Source: Osedax fenrisi (Eukaryota > Annelida > Polychaeta > Sabellida > Siboglinidae). Taken from it: a DNA stretch of 64,000 bases. Shown in pieces: positions 25,301-38,800 of the stretch. The DNA lies in NCBI GenBank assembly GCA_964019155.1, contig OZ025243.1:89306399-89370398 (forward strand). The letters are read 5' to 3'. The notes under the pieces were generated by a model. It did no database searches. It was given only the letters and a program-made list of their open reading frames with translations, and had not been told where the DNA came from. The position numbers were made by a program, and so were the translations under genes. Position 1 is the first letter of the stretch; each line of letters begins with the position of its first letter.

Positions 25301-26796
25301 TGTATATTATATCATTATATTATATAATATTATTATAAATATATTTTTCATATATACATATCATCATTCAATTCTCAATTTCAATAAAATAGATCAAAAC
25401 AGTGGTAATATATAAAATATATAATTGAAAATATGATATATTTTACCATTATATATATTTCTATTATTTTATGATATATAATATTATTATAAATATTCTT
25501 CAAATCCTATATTAAATTCATTTAATTCATTGAATATATAATGTATTGTTTATTCTTATATAAATAGTCAATAACAATATTTAATTTTAAAATTATTTGT
25601 AATTATTTCATAATTTTAATAAAAATCAGATATCCGATTTAAATTAAAAAATACGATATAGTATAATACGATATAATAAGATTTTTTTGATTTTAAAAAA
25701 AAAATCAGATTTTAATCCAACCCTGATTTATGTATAGAATTTGTATATGCACAAGTTTAAAAATTTTCTTTCTATGAATTATTTTTAGTACTATATTCTT
25801 TCCATTTTTCTTTATTAGATAATTTTAAATGACTAATATAAATATCCGTCCTAAAAGGATATTCATAAGATTTTAGACTTGTAGATTTATTTTTAGGAAT
25901 ATTATCTCCCACATTATCTTCTTTTTAGTAATTACTAGAGAATTTACATTACATCATTACACTTTCACCAGTCTCTGGATATCTTTCACTATTTTTAGCC
26001 GAATTTTATTTCACGTGTTTAGAAACAATTATATTCCCATTTATCAACATTATTTATAAAAAAAATTAAAAATAATAATCTTTGGAAAATAAACTAAAAC
26101 AGATACTTTATTAAAATATTGTAATTAAAGTTTATTTTCATTCAAATTGTATATACCCTATAATATATATTTTATAGTCTATTTTATATATTGTGCACAA
26201 ATTTAAATAATGACATGAATTTACAATAAATACTGCATTTTTTATATAGAATTCGTGCATTCGTGGAAAATGCACGAATCTAGAGAGGCCTAGTGATAAT
26301 CCATAATATATTTGATTTATATTCAAAATAATTAATATGAAGTTGAAATTATATATTGTAATGAAATATTATATTTGAAATAATATTGCCCAATTAGTTT
26401 TTTCAATTAAGTATTATTGTAAGTAATAGAAATATAATTCACTAACTACAAATTATTAATCAAAGTATACAGAATTCGTATACAATTTTATTCTAGCATA
26501 AAATATGTTTAGCTATATAAATTATGGTTGATATTATTCACTATTACATAGACATTATTTATGATGAATCATATTCAATAACATCATAATTGAGTAGAGT
26601 ATGTATATATATATAACACAGAATTTAATTATAATAAATTTCTTCATCTTCCATTCATGTATCTATGAATACATATATGCATCTATGAAACTAAATATAA
26701 ATGTATGAATTTAAAATATATACATATTAACATATATTTGTCTACATTCATAGACATCCATGTAGATTCATATACATATGTATATATGAATACATG

Positions 26797-26845
<49 letters not shown>

Positions 26846-29800
26846 TGAATGTATATGAATATATCTATACATACAACAAGGTTCATATGATTACATAATT
26901 TAGATATGCTGTAATTTATGTACCTAAGTGTGTATACTAAATTCATGTGTATATTTGACATTATGTATAACATTTTACTTGTAAATAGAGTATATGATAT
27001 ATAACTTGAATTGGGTTGTTATTTATTTAGTATTGCATATATTAATACAATATACACATCACACACAGTTATATATATTATTATTATTATTATCAGATTT
27101 AGGCAATGCCAGGGTAATTATTGAAGCAATGTTACTTATAAAGACAATTACACCTAAATAACGAATATATATATATATATATATATATATATTTCTATCT
27201 ATATGACCAATAATATATTTCTATCTATATGACCAATAATATATTTCGAGGGACACTTCCATTATTACTTATTGATCATTTCATAGATTTACTGTAGAAT
27301 ACAAATCTATATAGATCAATTAGTAAGATATAATTAGTATTAATAAAATAAACATATTCTATTATAATTTACTTATATTTTAATATAAATAATTACTTAT
27401 ATTTTCGTATTTTTTATAAAAATGAAACATTACTAACATAATTATCTATATCTAATTATTTAACATACTAATTACAATTGAATATATTTAATTATATGAT
27501 AACTATAATTACAATAGAATGTATGTAACACAAATAATATAATAGATGTTTATTGTACACAAGTTGCCAAACATTTCTTTTGTAAGTAAACCTTTACAGC
27601 CACATCTTCCCTATATCGTTAAAGCTTTGGTAAAAGGCTAAACTTTATTTTGCATTATCATGTTTTGCACAGCTACATTTTGAATTATATTTAAATAATT
27701 GACCATAAGATACGTTTAGTTAATTATATGAGATAATATCTATCTTATCATAATAGTAATTTAGTAACAATATTAATAATATTACAATTAATATAATATA
27801 TGGTAATGATAATATTTAAAATATAAAATCATATATTGTAGAACTCTTATAATATGTAAATATATGAATTTTCATAGAGGAGCAATATGTAATATCGAAT
27901 ATGTAGCATTGCCATGGTAATCTAATGCAGCCAGTATTTATGTTAATATGATTTACAAGCAATAGCTAGATGTCCCGTAACATACAAGTGAGATATTATA
28001 CAGCAGCAATATTCCATAAATAATCTCTATCTGTAATATGTGAGATTAACAATCAGTGATAACGTATTGAATAACATAAGGGGCTAGTAGTGAAATAGCT
28101 ATATTGTATAGTATAAGGTATAGATGTATAATTTATAAATATTATATTACAATTATGAAAAATGTATTAATTATATTTTATACTTTGTTTTGGATGCTAA
28201 CATGGGAATCAAATATTTGTTTTAGTTTTGTTTTATTCTTTCTTTTATATTTGTGTTTATTGTTTATTTTAATATCTATTTTTATGTAATTTTATTGTAT
28301 TTTATCCGAATGAAAATGATGAAATATGACATTACACTACTGTTAGGAGATATCGAATTAAAAAAGCTCATCGCTTTCACTGATTCTCCTTAGACATTGT
28401 CTATAAACTGAATTCATTCATAATACATACAAATTCATTATCATATATTGATGATTTAAAATAATAATTAAAAAATTATTAACATTAAATGTGTACATTT
28501 ATAAATATATTTATATATTTATAATATTTAATGAGAATTGTTATGGTAATCTATTTTAGACTAATATAAGAATATATATATATATATATATATTATATTC
28601 TTCATTACTACATTCATAATTATATGTATGTGTGTGTAAAGGTGTGAATATATTTATTCCTGAATACAATCAATAGCATTCACTATATATATTCAACATA
28701 CATACACACACAGGCATACATGGCATTATTATTAATTCATAACCCCCCCCTACCATTAACAGTGTAAACACATCTATAAGCTGAAGCACAAGAATATTAT
28801 TAATCTTCACGGTTTACTGTCGAACGACGATGTAATACTGGTTATGTCATAGCATATTACATCATTTCTGGTAACCTATATGTTATAGCGTGTTATTACA
28901 TCATTACTGATATAGCGTTAAGCATACATCATATACGCTTGCATATATATATATAACTTAATTCCATTAGTGATAATTAAATAGAAAAATATAAATTTTC
29001 TCCGGAATTCACTGATATGTATAAATATGGGCATACTAATTTTAGTTTGTTATTATTCATTAGATATAAATTATATAATTTTTTATTTCAGAAAATAACT
29101 AATTTTCATATGAATGTTCAAATTTATATAATCTACTAATAGTATATAATATATACTATATATATTCAATCTAATCTAATATTGTGAATACATTATATAA
29201 TATACGTACAATACATATGATCTATATGCGCTCGAGCTAATAGTTGTACCATCTGATTGCAGGTTTTGGAATATGCAGAGGATGGTTCTCTACTAGAAAG
29301 ACTTAAGAACAAAACTGATATCATACTGATATGTCATCTGTTCTATTACGTTTCACAGATCATTAAAGGTTTCCCCACACCCTGATTAATGTATAAAAAC
29401 CTCGCCCTTCCAACAGTGTTTATATTAAGAGATTAACGTAAATAATAAACACTTTGTATTACGCAAGTGCAACAGTTCACTACTAAGTTAGCAATACTTA
29501 ATGGTGGTTACTATGGCAACCTAATGTACTCATTATATAAGCACTACCCTCTCGTATTAAGGGTAGTGTACACTTAACCCCTATCTCTTACAACACTATG
29601 ATAGCTTATTAAGGAGATACCATATTGTTCAGATTCTATAACTTTATATAAAAATACACATGTATATTCCATGTTATTTAGTACTAATGCAGAACTTTAA
29701 TGAGTTCTTCTGATTAGTAATACTACTACTATAAGTACACGTGCATACATACATACATGTTTACATGTGCGTTATTGTAACATTAATGATGACAAGCATG

Positions 29801-32800
29801 TATTACACTAGGGATGTGTTACCTAGAGAAGATGAAATGTGTGCATTGTGACCTAGCCCTGAGGAACATTCTTCTGAGTCAAAAGCACCAGGTTCTGCCT
29901 CTCTCACACACACACACACGCATGCTATTGTATATAGTACTACATGTACCTGACATCTCTATGCTTGTGATAATTATTGCTTATTGATTAGTTATATAAG
30001 TAATATTTGCTAACGATAATTTATTGCTTTTATTTCTTGAGATTTTTTACAATTAAAATTTATTAGATTTATTTAATATTTATTATATATATTTCAATAA
30101 TTAAGTATAGTACAGGCAGGGGCGAAACTCTACTTTTAATATAGGGGGGATATATTAATATCTGCTGCATTAAATATGTACGTATTCACTCAATTGCCAT
30201 AGCAATAATTCTATAATAATCTCTTCGATAAAATTCTTCTATATTAATATGTTGATTATTATCCTTTCGCTTTATTTTTATTGGTAATATCAAGTCATCA
30301 ATATCATTATCATCAATCATTTTGTTAACTCGGTCTATTATGTCACTAAATATGATTTCTTCTCTGCATTCTTATAGTTTTTGGATGACAGATTTTGAAG
30401 ATGAAATCATTAAACATAACCAAAATTGAAATGATTCGAAATACCATAGATATGTCTAAATTAAATAAAGATGATTTCATATTAGCTAATATACCAGTAG
30501 ATTTATCTGAAGTCATACCATTTTTACAATACTCATCCAAGTTGTTTATTATATCAGTATAGTTATTTATAGTTATATATATGTGTGTGTGTATATATAA
30601 TAATTTGTTATGGGGGGATATCCCCCACTATATTTTCAGGGAGGGATACATCCCCCCCGTCCCCCCTAAAGTTTCGCCCCTGCCTGTACAGGCATATAGT
30701 ATACATTGTATTATATAATAATTGCAATTAGTGCAATTAGTGATGTTTATGTAAAGTAGTATATAGCTTCTCACATTTCATCGTAGAAAGGAGTAATCAA
30801 ACATAATCTGCACTATGCATACACCACATTTAGTGTACACCGTACAGTTTATCATTCTTATGTCTTATATGTGAGCTTTAATTTAATGAAGACATTATTT
30901 TTAGAATAGACTTACAAGTTTGCTTACATAATTAATTATATACCATTAAGATATAATCCAAAATAATATTATCTAATTCATTAGTTTCTTTATTATATAA
31001 ATACAATAAATATAGTCATATGTAATAGAATATTATACAATACTAGCAAAGATTTTTCTAAGGAAAGATATAAAACTTACGCGAAATCGTGTAATTCGAA
31101 TTTGTATACAACATACCCCAGTGCCATCTATATCGTGTTACTTTTAGGAACTATGCGTTGTTTATAATGTAAATTCGTATAAAACTATACACTTTTAAAA
31201 TGTTAAATAATATGCTTTAAATTAATATTTATATAATGAAAACTAAGTGTTCATTACTAATATATAACAAACAAATATTATATGTATGTTTTAAATGCTA
31301 TAAGTATATATTTAGTGAGTAAAAGCTAATTTATATCGCATATAATTTAATAGAGCAATGAAAACATTGTTGTATGCAAACAGAGCCGAACCTAAATCTA
31401 TTTCAGTGATTTCGATACTACTGCTAGCAGCGGTTGGGGCTATTACTAAATTACGTTGCATGCATAGGGAGTGTTATATCTTTGCTTCGCAAAATCTTTG
31501 ATACTAGTCAGTAATTTCCGTGTTCCCTCTTAACAGGTAAAGATTGCTGATTTCGGTTTGATGAAGAAGCTTCCAGTCAACACATCAATGATCAAGAGTG
31601 ACATCAAAATAGCAATAGCCTGGTTAGTATACATGTGTGTGTGTGTGTATGTGTGTGTGTGTGTGGGTGTGTAGTTGTGTGTGCTTCAAATCAGCATTAT
31701 CAGTATTCTATAAATAACATAATACAGATATCACTTTATAATAATGTTTAAATAGATCATGATCCATTATTATATGTATTATAATATAAGATTTTATTGA
31801 CATATTCATAATTAATTATATTATTTATTTTGTATATACTAATATGCGATGCATTATCAATATTATTACATTGCCTTTAAATATCTGATTATATATAATC
31901 TAAATTCAAATATTGAAATAAATGTATGATTAAAGTTTAACTTAATGAAGTGAAGTATTTAGTATACAAACATACATTAACGTCAGCGTATGACTTAGTA
32001 TTATGTTGATGTATATAACAAGATAGTTAGCATTACATGATGTCTTAACCAAGAGATAAGTCAAGAGAGTTAGCATTACATGATGTCTTAACCAAGAGAT
32101 AAGTCAAGAGAGTTAGCATTACTTGATATCTTAACCAAGAGATAAGTCAAGAGAGTTAGCATTACATGATGTCTTAACCAAGAGATAAGTCAAGAGAGTT
32201 AGCATTACATGATGTCTTAACCAAGAGATAAGTTAAGAGAGTTAGCATTACATGATGTCTTAACCAAGAGATAAGTTAAGAGAGTTAGCATTACTTGATG
32301 TCTTAACCAAGAGATAAGTCAAGAGAGTTAGCATTACTTGATATCTTAACAAAGAGATAAGTCAAGAGAGTTAGCATTACATGATGTCTTAACCAAGAGA
32401 TAAGTCAAGAGAGTTAGCATTACTTGATGTCTTAACCAAAAGATAAGTCAAGATAGTTAGCATTACATGATGTCTTAACCAAGAGATAAGTCAAGAGAGT
32501 TAGCATTACTTGATGTCTTAACCAAGAGATAAGTCAAGAGAGTTAGCATTACTTGATGTCTTAACAAAGAGATAAGTCAAGAGAGTTAGCATTACTTGAT
32601 GTCTTAACCAAGAGATAAGTCAAGAGAGTTAGCATTACTTGATGTATTAACAAAGAGATAAGTCAAGAGAGTTAGCATTACTTGATGTCTTAACCAAGAG
32701 ATAAGTCAAGAGAGTTAGCATTACTTGATGTATTAACCAAGAGATAAGTCAAGAGAGTTAGCATTACTTGATGTCTTAACCAAGAGATAAGTCAAGAGAG

Positions 32801-35800
32801 TTAGCATTACTTGATGTCTTAACCAAGAGATAAGTCAAGAGAGTTAGCATTACTTGATGTCTTAACCAAGAGATAAGTCAAGAGAGTTAGCATTACTTGA
32901 TGTCTTAACAAAGAGATAAGTCAAGAGAGTTAGCATTACTTGATGTCTTAACCAAGAGATAAGTCAAGAGAGTTACTTGATGTCTTAACCAAGAGATAAG
33001 TCAAGATGGTTAGCATTATTTGATTTCTTAACCAAGAGTTTATCATGTATAAGGATTAGATGTATAAAGCCTACATATAATGGTAGTACCATCAAGAAAT
33101 GCAATACTGCTAATGACATCAGCAATACTAGATGCAGATATAGCACTCGTCAGTGTCTGTTCCTTTCATAGCTTATAGTCAGATAAAGGCATTGTTACAA
33201 TTCATGTAGGACAAAGTACACAACTATGCTTACATCATAGTGTGCAATAGTACTATAAACCCTAGATATATTGTATCTTACTAGTTAACCCCTTAATGAG
33301 GTCTCTCTCGTAGGGGGCTATATCATACATCTATGCAATGCAATCTAATATATTTAAATACAAGAAAGCACACAATTAGCGAGATACTCTTATATAGACC
33401 ATATATGTAGGTAATACTCAACTAATTATTAATACATGATTACATAATAAGCAATAAATGATTAATATACAAGTGCTTACACAATAGTCTATTCCTAGTC
33501 TATATTCAAGCGTGGCTTAACCCCTCGTTACTACCCTCACTGCCCTACACCCTTACACAGGAGCGCCCCTGAGAGTTTAGAGAATCACGAGTTCTCGTGT
33601 AAAAGTGATGCCTGGATGTTTGCAGTTGTACTCTGGGAGATATTCACCTTCGCCAAACAACCTTGGGCCAACATGACCTCTACACAGGTCAACACTTCTA
33701 CCTCATTGTTCACTCAGGGCATTGTGTGTTTAGGGATAACCCTTCATTAAATATATATTCCCTCACACCCCCTACGAATCTATTAATAACAAGCCACTAA
33801 TAGTATTCTACTATTAAGTTAATAGTATTAGCTATATAGTTTTGTGTTTCTATGCATTTCTATAATTATAATAATAATATTGTTTACTTCTCTATATATT
33901 ATGATGATGATTCCATAGTGTTCTGATACATTTATAACATTAATATATATTCAATAATGTCGTATATTTCATTTTAAGTTTAATATTTGGTAACATACAA
34001 ATATAACGTAGTCAGCAAATGTATATTTTAAATAAAGGCTAGATATAGTTGTCACCTCTCCGCTGCACAACCAGTTGCCCTATACCAGTGATGGGGCAGC
34101 TACTATCACCCTACCCAACCCTACCTAACCCCCTACCCATCACTACAGGTACTGAAAGGCCTGAAATGTGGAAAGAGACTGGAGAAACCCGACTACTGTA
34201 GCATATCAGTGTACAGATTGATGCTGTGTGTATGGCAGATGAATGTGGACAATAGACCTAATATCAGGGAGATTCGCAAGCTTATGAATAAAGTTAGCTA
34301 TAGTGGTGGTGGTGGTGGTGGGTTGGGTTAGTACATATAGCATAGGTAATAGACCTAACATCAGAGAGATTCGCAAGCTTATGAATAAAGTTAGCAGTAG
34401 TGCTGGTAGTGGTGATGGTGGGGGGGTTAGTGTATGACAATAGATGATATACAGCTTTCTGGTTATGTGTGTAGTAATGTATAATATACATAAAAGTATA
34501 TCAATATATATTTAATTAATATCATCATAGAGATAAATAAATAAGTAAATGATATATAATTACATAACAAAATTAATAAATAATTATATATTAAATATTG
34601 TTTAATATTAAGGCTATGGTATGGGCTGTCTTATGTATAAGAATAGGGAAAAATTCCCTGATGCTAAAGCCTACTTCTCATTCAATAATTAATGGATCGA
34701 CCTAAATTAAATTATAACTTATTTAGTGAATATGGCACTACAAAAATCACTACAAAATTTCAAATTTTTTTGGGGATAGTCAAATAATTTTTGGTTAACA
34801 AATTTTTAATTTTTGTTGGTCATCTTTTTTCCACTTTTTTTAATTTAAAAAAAATATGTATAGTGATTATTATGTATTGTTATATAATATACATTCTCTG
34901 AACAAATTAGTGAAATCGGTCAATTATTTACAAAGTAGTAGCAATTTGAATAAAAAAAAAATTATTCTGAGATAATCAACTCTAAAGTTTTTTTTTTATT
35001 TTTTTTAAATATTATAATTATTTGTTATTATTTATAATATAATAGATATATAACTCCAATTTCAGAATAATTAGTTTATAATATATTGATATATACATAA
35101 TTTTTTTTTTAATATTTGTAATTATTTATAATATATTGATATATAACTACAATGACAGAATAATTAGTTTATAAATATATATTTATTCATTATTCATGGA
35201 CTCGTTGAGCAGATTTTCTTCGAGGCATAGATTTATAATAAACTATAAATCTATATATAATAGTAAAAAAAAATAAACTGTCTTGAAGGAAATGATGCTA
35301 TCAATCAATACGGATCAATACCTGTCATTTTTACTTGACCAATGAAATGATTGATATACATATAACCATTGATGTATATGTATTTACAGAATATATTACT
35401 CAAAACGAATTCTAAAAACTGTTTAAAAATTGATCAAATATAACCTTATATATGTCTAATTGAAAAAGTTAATATTTTATTTGAATTATGTATTTTTCTG
35501 TATATAGACGCGAACGCGATATGTTGTTCGATAGAGCGTGACGACGTTTACAGGAATGCATCTTGTTGTGTAGTGTGTGCTAGGCCGCTACAATATATAT
35601 ATATATATCTATATATAATACTATTAATGAATACATATTATGTACCAGGGTTGATTGGGTTTTTTCATTCGGTTTTTTCAACTGGGTTTTTTCGTGGTTT
35701 TTTGGGTTTTTTCGGTGTTTTGGGTTTTTTCGGTTTTTCAGTATAATTATAAATAAATATATTTTCATAACAATAATTAATATTTTGATATTAAATTGTT

Positions 35801-38800
35801 ACTTTATACAATATAATTTTATTTACTTAAATAATTTGCAAAGTTAATCAAGAAGTATTTCAAAATCCTTGTTAAAATAAAAAAATCTTATAATTATGTT
35901 AATATATGTATATATAAAATATTTAATAAAATTAATAATCTTTTAATAAGAGTTTTTATAAATATTGTTTATATATATTTTCTTTTATATCATATAACTC
36001 TGTTTGAAGATAAAATATTATTTAATTAATATTTATCAATTATAATAATAAATTATTAATAATAGGTTTCTATTATATTTTAATTTAAAAAAATATAATC
36101 TTTGATTTTTATATAGCCCCTCACACCGAAAAAGTAGGCTGATTTTTCACCGATATCGTACCGATTTTTAACAGATTTTTTTATATCACCTATATATCAC
36201 CACTATTGCTATTCATCATTTGGAGATGTCTCTAAATATTTAACGATTTCTCCACGATTTCATTATTGCGTATATCTGTGAAAAATCAGCCGATTTTTTC
36301 GATAGGAATGATGCTTTATATATATAATTTTAAAAATTATATATTTTTATATTATTATTATATTTTATTAAAAATAAAAATTACTTTCATTCATTATTTT
36401 ATTAATATATTCAAATAGTATTAAATTCAATAGTAAATAGTGAAATTTATTCTGTACCTTAAAGTATAATTTTACAGATATGAAAATCATATCTCAAATC
36501 TATTATAACAAATTTTTTTCTCAATATTTTAAAATTTACTATAGATATTCTTAAATTTTAACTAAATATACAATCAAACTAAACATATGTGTACATCATA
36601 TTAAAAACTAATTTTTTAAATTCCTATCTTTTTATGCAAAAATATATTAAAGAAAAAAATATAATATTTCATAGAAATATTATATTTTTGAAAAACAGAA
36701 AACACCCACAAAAACCGGATAAAAACCCAAAAAACCCAATAAACTGGGTTTAATGGTTTTAACGAAAAAACCGAAAAAACCGCCAACCCTGTTATGTACC
36801 GATTAAATCATCTAACATACAATGTGTGTACCTCATAATGATATAGCTATATGTATCATATTAGTCATCATCTTACAAGCATTATACTAAGTATTGATAA
36901 ATGTAAATTTAAATATTATCTACATTAGATCATTATTAATAACACCCCTTTCACTACTTTGATTATAACCCTCCCACTACCCTACATACCACCCCCCCCC
37001 CTACCCTACACACCACCCCTCACAACCTCAATATAATCCTGCCACTACATCACACACACCACCCCTTTCACTCGCAGATAAAGCCTGTACAAGTGAAGTC
37101 TATAAAGAATTTAGAATATGAGGGAATCTCTATTAAATTTGGGGACAGTATCACGATTATAAATGACAGGTTTCAAACATGACTACCTACACCTATATCA
37201 TAACATGATATCATAATATAAAAAAATATAATAATATTAATAACAATTACTTCAAAAAAATAAATTTATTTATAAATATATTAATTTCAATACTATATTA
37301 TCATTTGATATTAGTTTCAATATTATCAATAATATTATAGACTATATTATATAAAATATACCATATATAATATCAAAAAATATAAGAAAATAACAATTTA
37401 CTAACAAAAATAATAATATTAACTAGGTTACTTTTTTCCCGGATCAAGGGCTAACGCACCTTGTGTAAGGGTTACTCGTGTACTGTGTCACTTTTTTTTA
37501 CTAAAAGTAGTTACATTATTACTAAAAGAACTTTATTACAAAAAAAAACTTACACAAATTAAAACTTAATCCAACTTAATCCAACCTATCCATAACAGTG
37601 AAAATAACTATGACCACACACATATACACACATATCACTATACTTTTATAGGCTCAATTGGGAAGTAATGCAGCTAAAAAAAACCTACAAAAATTAAAAC
37701 TTAACCCAACCTAACCACAACTGTGAAAATAACAATATAAACAAATATGCCTTTATAGGTTAACTCTGGAAGTAATGCAGCTAAAAAAAACCACCACAAA
37801 TTAAAACTTAACCCAACCTAACCACAACCGTGACAATCTACTTTTATAGGCAAACTCGGGAAGTAATGCAGCTAAAAAAAACCTACCAAAATTAAAACTT
37901 AACCCAACCTAACCACAACAGTGTAAATATACATTTATAGGTTCACTCGGAAAGTAATGCAGCTAAAAAAAACCACCAAAAATTAAAACTTAACCCAACC
38001 CAAACCCAACCAAACCCAAACCCAAACCCAACCCAACCTAACCCAAACCCAAACCCAACCCAAACCCAATCAAAACCCAAACCAATAATACAGCTAAAAA
38101 AAACCACCAACATTTAAAACTTAACCCAACCTAACCACAACCGTGAAAATCTACTTTTATAGGCAAACTCGGGAAGTAATGCAGCTAAAAAAAACCTACC
38201 AAAATTAAAACTTAACCCAACCCAAACCCAACCCAACCCACCTAAACCCAAACCCAAACCTAAACCAAAACCCAAACCCAACCCAAACCCAAACCAAACC
38301 CAAACCCAACCCAAACCCAAACCCAACCCAAACCCAAACCAATAATGCAGCTAAAAAAACCACCAAAAATTAAAACTTAACCCATTCTAACCACACCATG
38401 TAAATATACATTTATAGGTTCACTCGGGAAGTAATGCAGCTAAAAAAAACCACAAAAAATTAAAACTTAACCCAACCTAACCACAACCGTGACAATATAC
38501 TTTTATAGGTTCACTTGGGAAGTAATACATCTAAAAAAAACCTCCAAAAATTAAAACTTAACCCAACCTAACCACAACCGTCAAATATACTTTTATAGGT
38601 TCACTCGGGAAGTAATGCAGCTAAAAAAAACCAACCAAAATTAAAACTTAACCCAACCCAAACCCACCTAAACCCAAACCCAACCCAAACCCAAACCCAA
38701 CCCAAACCCAAACCAAAAACCAACCCAAACCCAACCCAAACCCAAACCAAACCCAAACCCAAGTGCCCAAGTTACCTTTTATAATTTATTCGATATAGTT

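Noticed and set aside
28104..28289. Hydrophobic 61-codon frame in ACK intron 5
   Set aside because: T-rich DNA reads as Phe/Leu/Ile by chance; no conserved pattern or gene context.
32021..33038. CRISPR-like array
   Set aside because: Whole 43-bp units repeat without unique spacers, in eukaryotic intron DNA; it is a minisatellite.
38114..38326. Minus-strand Gly/Leu/Val/Trp-rich frame
   Set aside because: Produced by the AACCCA repeat read on the other strand; no start context or family resemblance.
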